DNA of 5,449 nucleotides from Rhizobium sp. Its GTDB lineage: Bacteria; Pseudomonadota; Alphaproteobacteria; Rhizobiales; Rhizobiaceae. Position numbers and translations under genes: made by a program. Below are positions 5,104 through 5,449 of the stretch, piece by piece. Every line of letters starts with the position of its first letter. The stretch's first letter is position 1. The stretch covers positions 1 through 5,449 of the forward strand of contig DNPN01000196.1 in the NCBI GenBank assembly GCA_003501385.1, in the 5' to 3' direction. Under the pieces are notes generated by a model, which had not been told where the DNA came from, did no database searches, and saw only the letters and a list, made by a program, of their open reading frames with translations.

Positions 5104-5449
5104 AATAGTTTCTGCATTCTGTGACGGAAAAGAGATCGCAGATTTCTCCGAGCGCGTCTGAGATAGCTTTGAAGGTTCTGGCGGCGTACTTTCTCAGAAG
5201 TGCCTTGAGTTTTGAAAAGGCCATCTCGATGGGATTGATGTCCGGGCTATAGGGTGGCAGGAACAGCAGCCATGCTCCCTTGGCTCGGACGAGTTCCTCA
5301 GCGCGCTTGCTCTTATGGAAGGCGACATTGTCAAGGATGACAACATCGCCCTTTTGCAGCGTCGGAGCCAATCGGGTCTCGATCCATTTCTCAAAAATGC
5401 GGCTGTTCATCGGCCTGTCAACGATCCAGGGGGCGACCATGCCATGGGA
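5062..5449 (-). mobile_element. IS630-family insertion sequence, right part only (continues off the window)
   Basis: The element begins after the TA at 5060-5061, the dinucleotide that IS630/Tc1-type elements target and duplicate. Its presumed terminal repeat begins AAGCCTGTCGCGTTTAA, and the transposase stop codon (5077-5075) lies only about 13 bases from the tip, as is usual in compact IS630 elements. The other end and the second TA copy are outside the window. Confidence 0.75.
5075..5449 (-). CDS. IS630-family transposase, C-terminal part (5' end outside the window)
   Basis: This is the catalytic C-terminal half of a DDE transposase of the IS630/Tc1-mariner group. Reading from the window edge, SHG is followed by MVAPWIVDRPMN, then GDVVILDNVAFHKS with the second catalytic Asp (LDN), LLFLPPYSPDINPIEMAFSKLK with the third acidic residue (the Glu of PIE), and the ending ECRNYFKAAGYEPD. 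The PYSPDINPIE motif is diagnostic for the family. The visible part has no stop or frameshift. The frame is open through 5449, so the ATG at 5440 is internal and the true start lies upstream, beyond the edge. In many relatives the N-terminal half is a separate overlapping frame joined by programmed frameshifting; that cannot be tested here. This is the youngest-looking element in the window. Confidence 0.92.
   Translation of the reverse strand, partial: SHGMVAPWIVDRPMNSRIFEKWIETRLAPTLQKGDVVILDNVAFHKSKRAEELVRAKGAWLLFLPPYSPDINPIEMAFSKLKALLRKYAARTFKAISDALGEICDLFSVTECRNYFKAAGYEPD

Noticed and set aside
2010..5449. A new defence or multi-gene accessory system
   Set aside because: All recognisable coding pieces to the right of the exporter are transposase fragments; no nuclease, toxin-antitoxin, reverse transcriptase or similar pair was found.

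Overview
The window looks like an accessory stretch from a rhizobial alphaproteobacterium (Rhizobium, Agrobacterium or Ensifer type). This rests on the mix of IS66, IS5, ISAs1 and IS630 relatives, on two-palindrome elements built like the rhizobial RIME repeats, and on the codon style of the intact genes. The placement is by recognition, not by a database search.

Left part (1-2009): a divergent pair. A TetR-family repressor on the minus strand faces a Bcr/CflA-type MFS drug exporter on the plus strand. The intergenic region holds four alternating half-sites (TGGACA / TGTCCA type) at exact 9-bp steps, so the repressor very likely controls both genes from one composite operator. This is the only part of the window that looks functional and under selection.

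Middle part (2010-3490): a short AT-rich spacer, then a decayed IS66-family element bounded by recognisable terminal repeats at 2176 and 3490. It is only about 1.3 kb long. An internal deletion joins the middle of tnpA to the middle of tnpC, so tnpB is gone. tnpA has two frameshifts. tnpC has a nonsense codon, has lost the Asp of its conserved DET motif, and is split by a roughly 100-bp two-palindrome (RIME-like) insertion.

Right part (3491-4689): a graveyard with no intact gene. It contains a 26-codon fossil of an IS5-family transposase, a fossil of an integrase-core (IS3/IS481-like) transposase, a half RIME-like palindrome, a C-rich repeat, an orphan 16-bp palindrome, and a second complete RIME-like element.

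Far right (4690-5449): an ISAs1-family transposase that keeps its N-terminal 124 codons and is then cut at a TA dinucleotide by an IS630-family element. The transposase of that element runs off the right edge on the minus strand. Together these elements record serial, nested insertions next to an efflux cassette. I did not find a convincing new multi-gene system. The most unusual signals are the phased operator and the RIME-like elements, one inside a transposase gene and one ending exactly at a transposase start codon.
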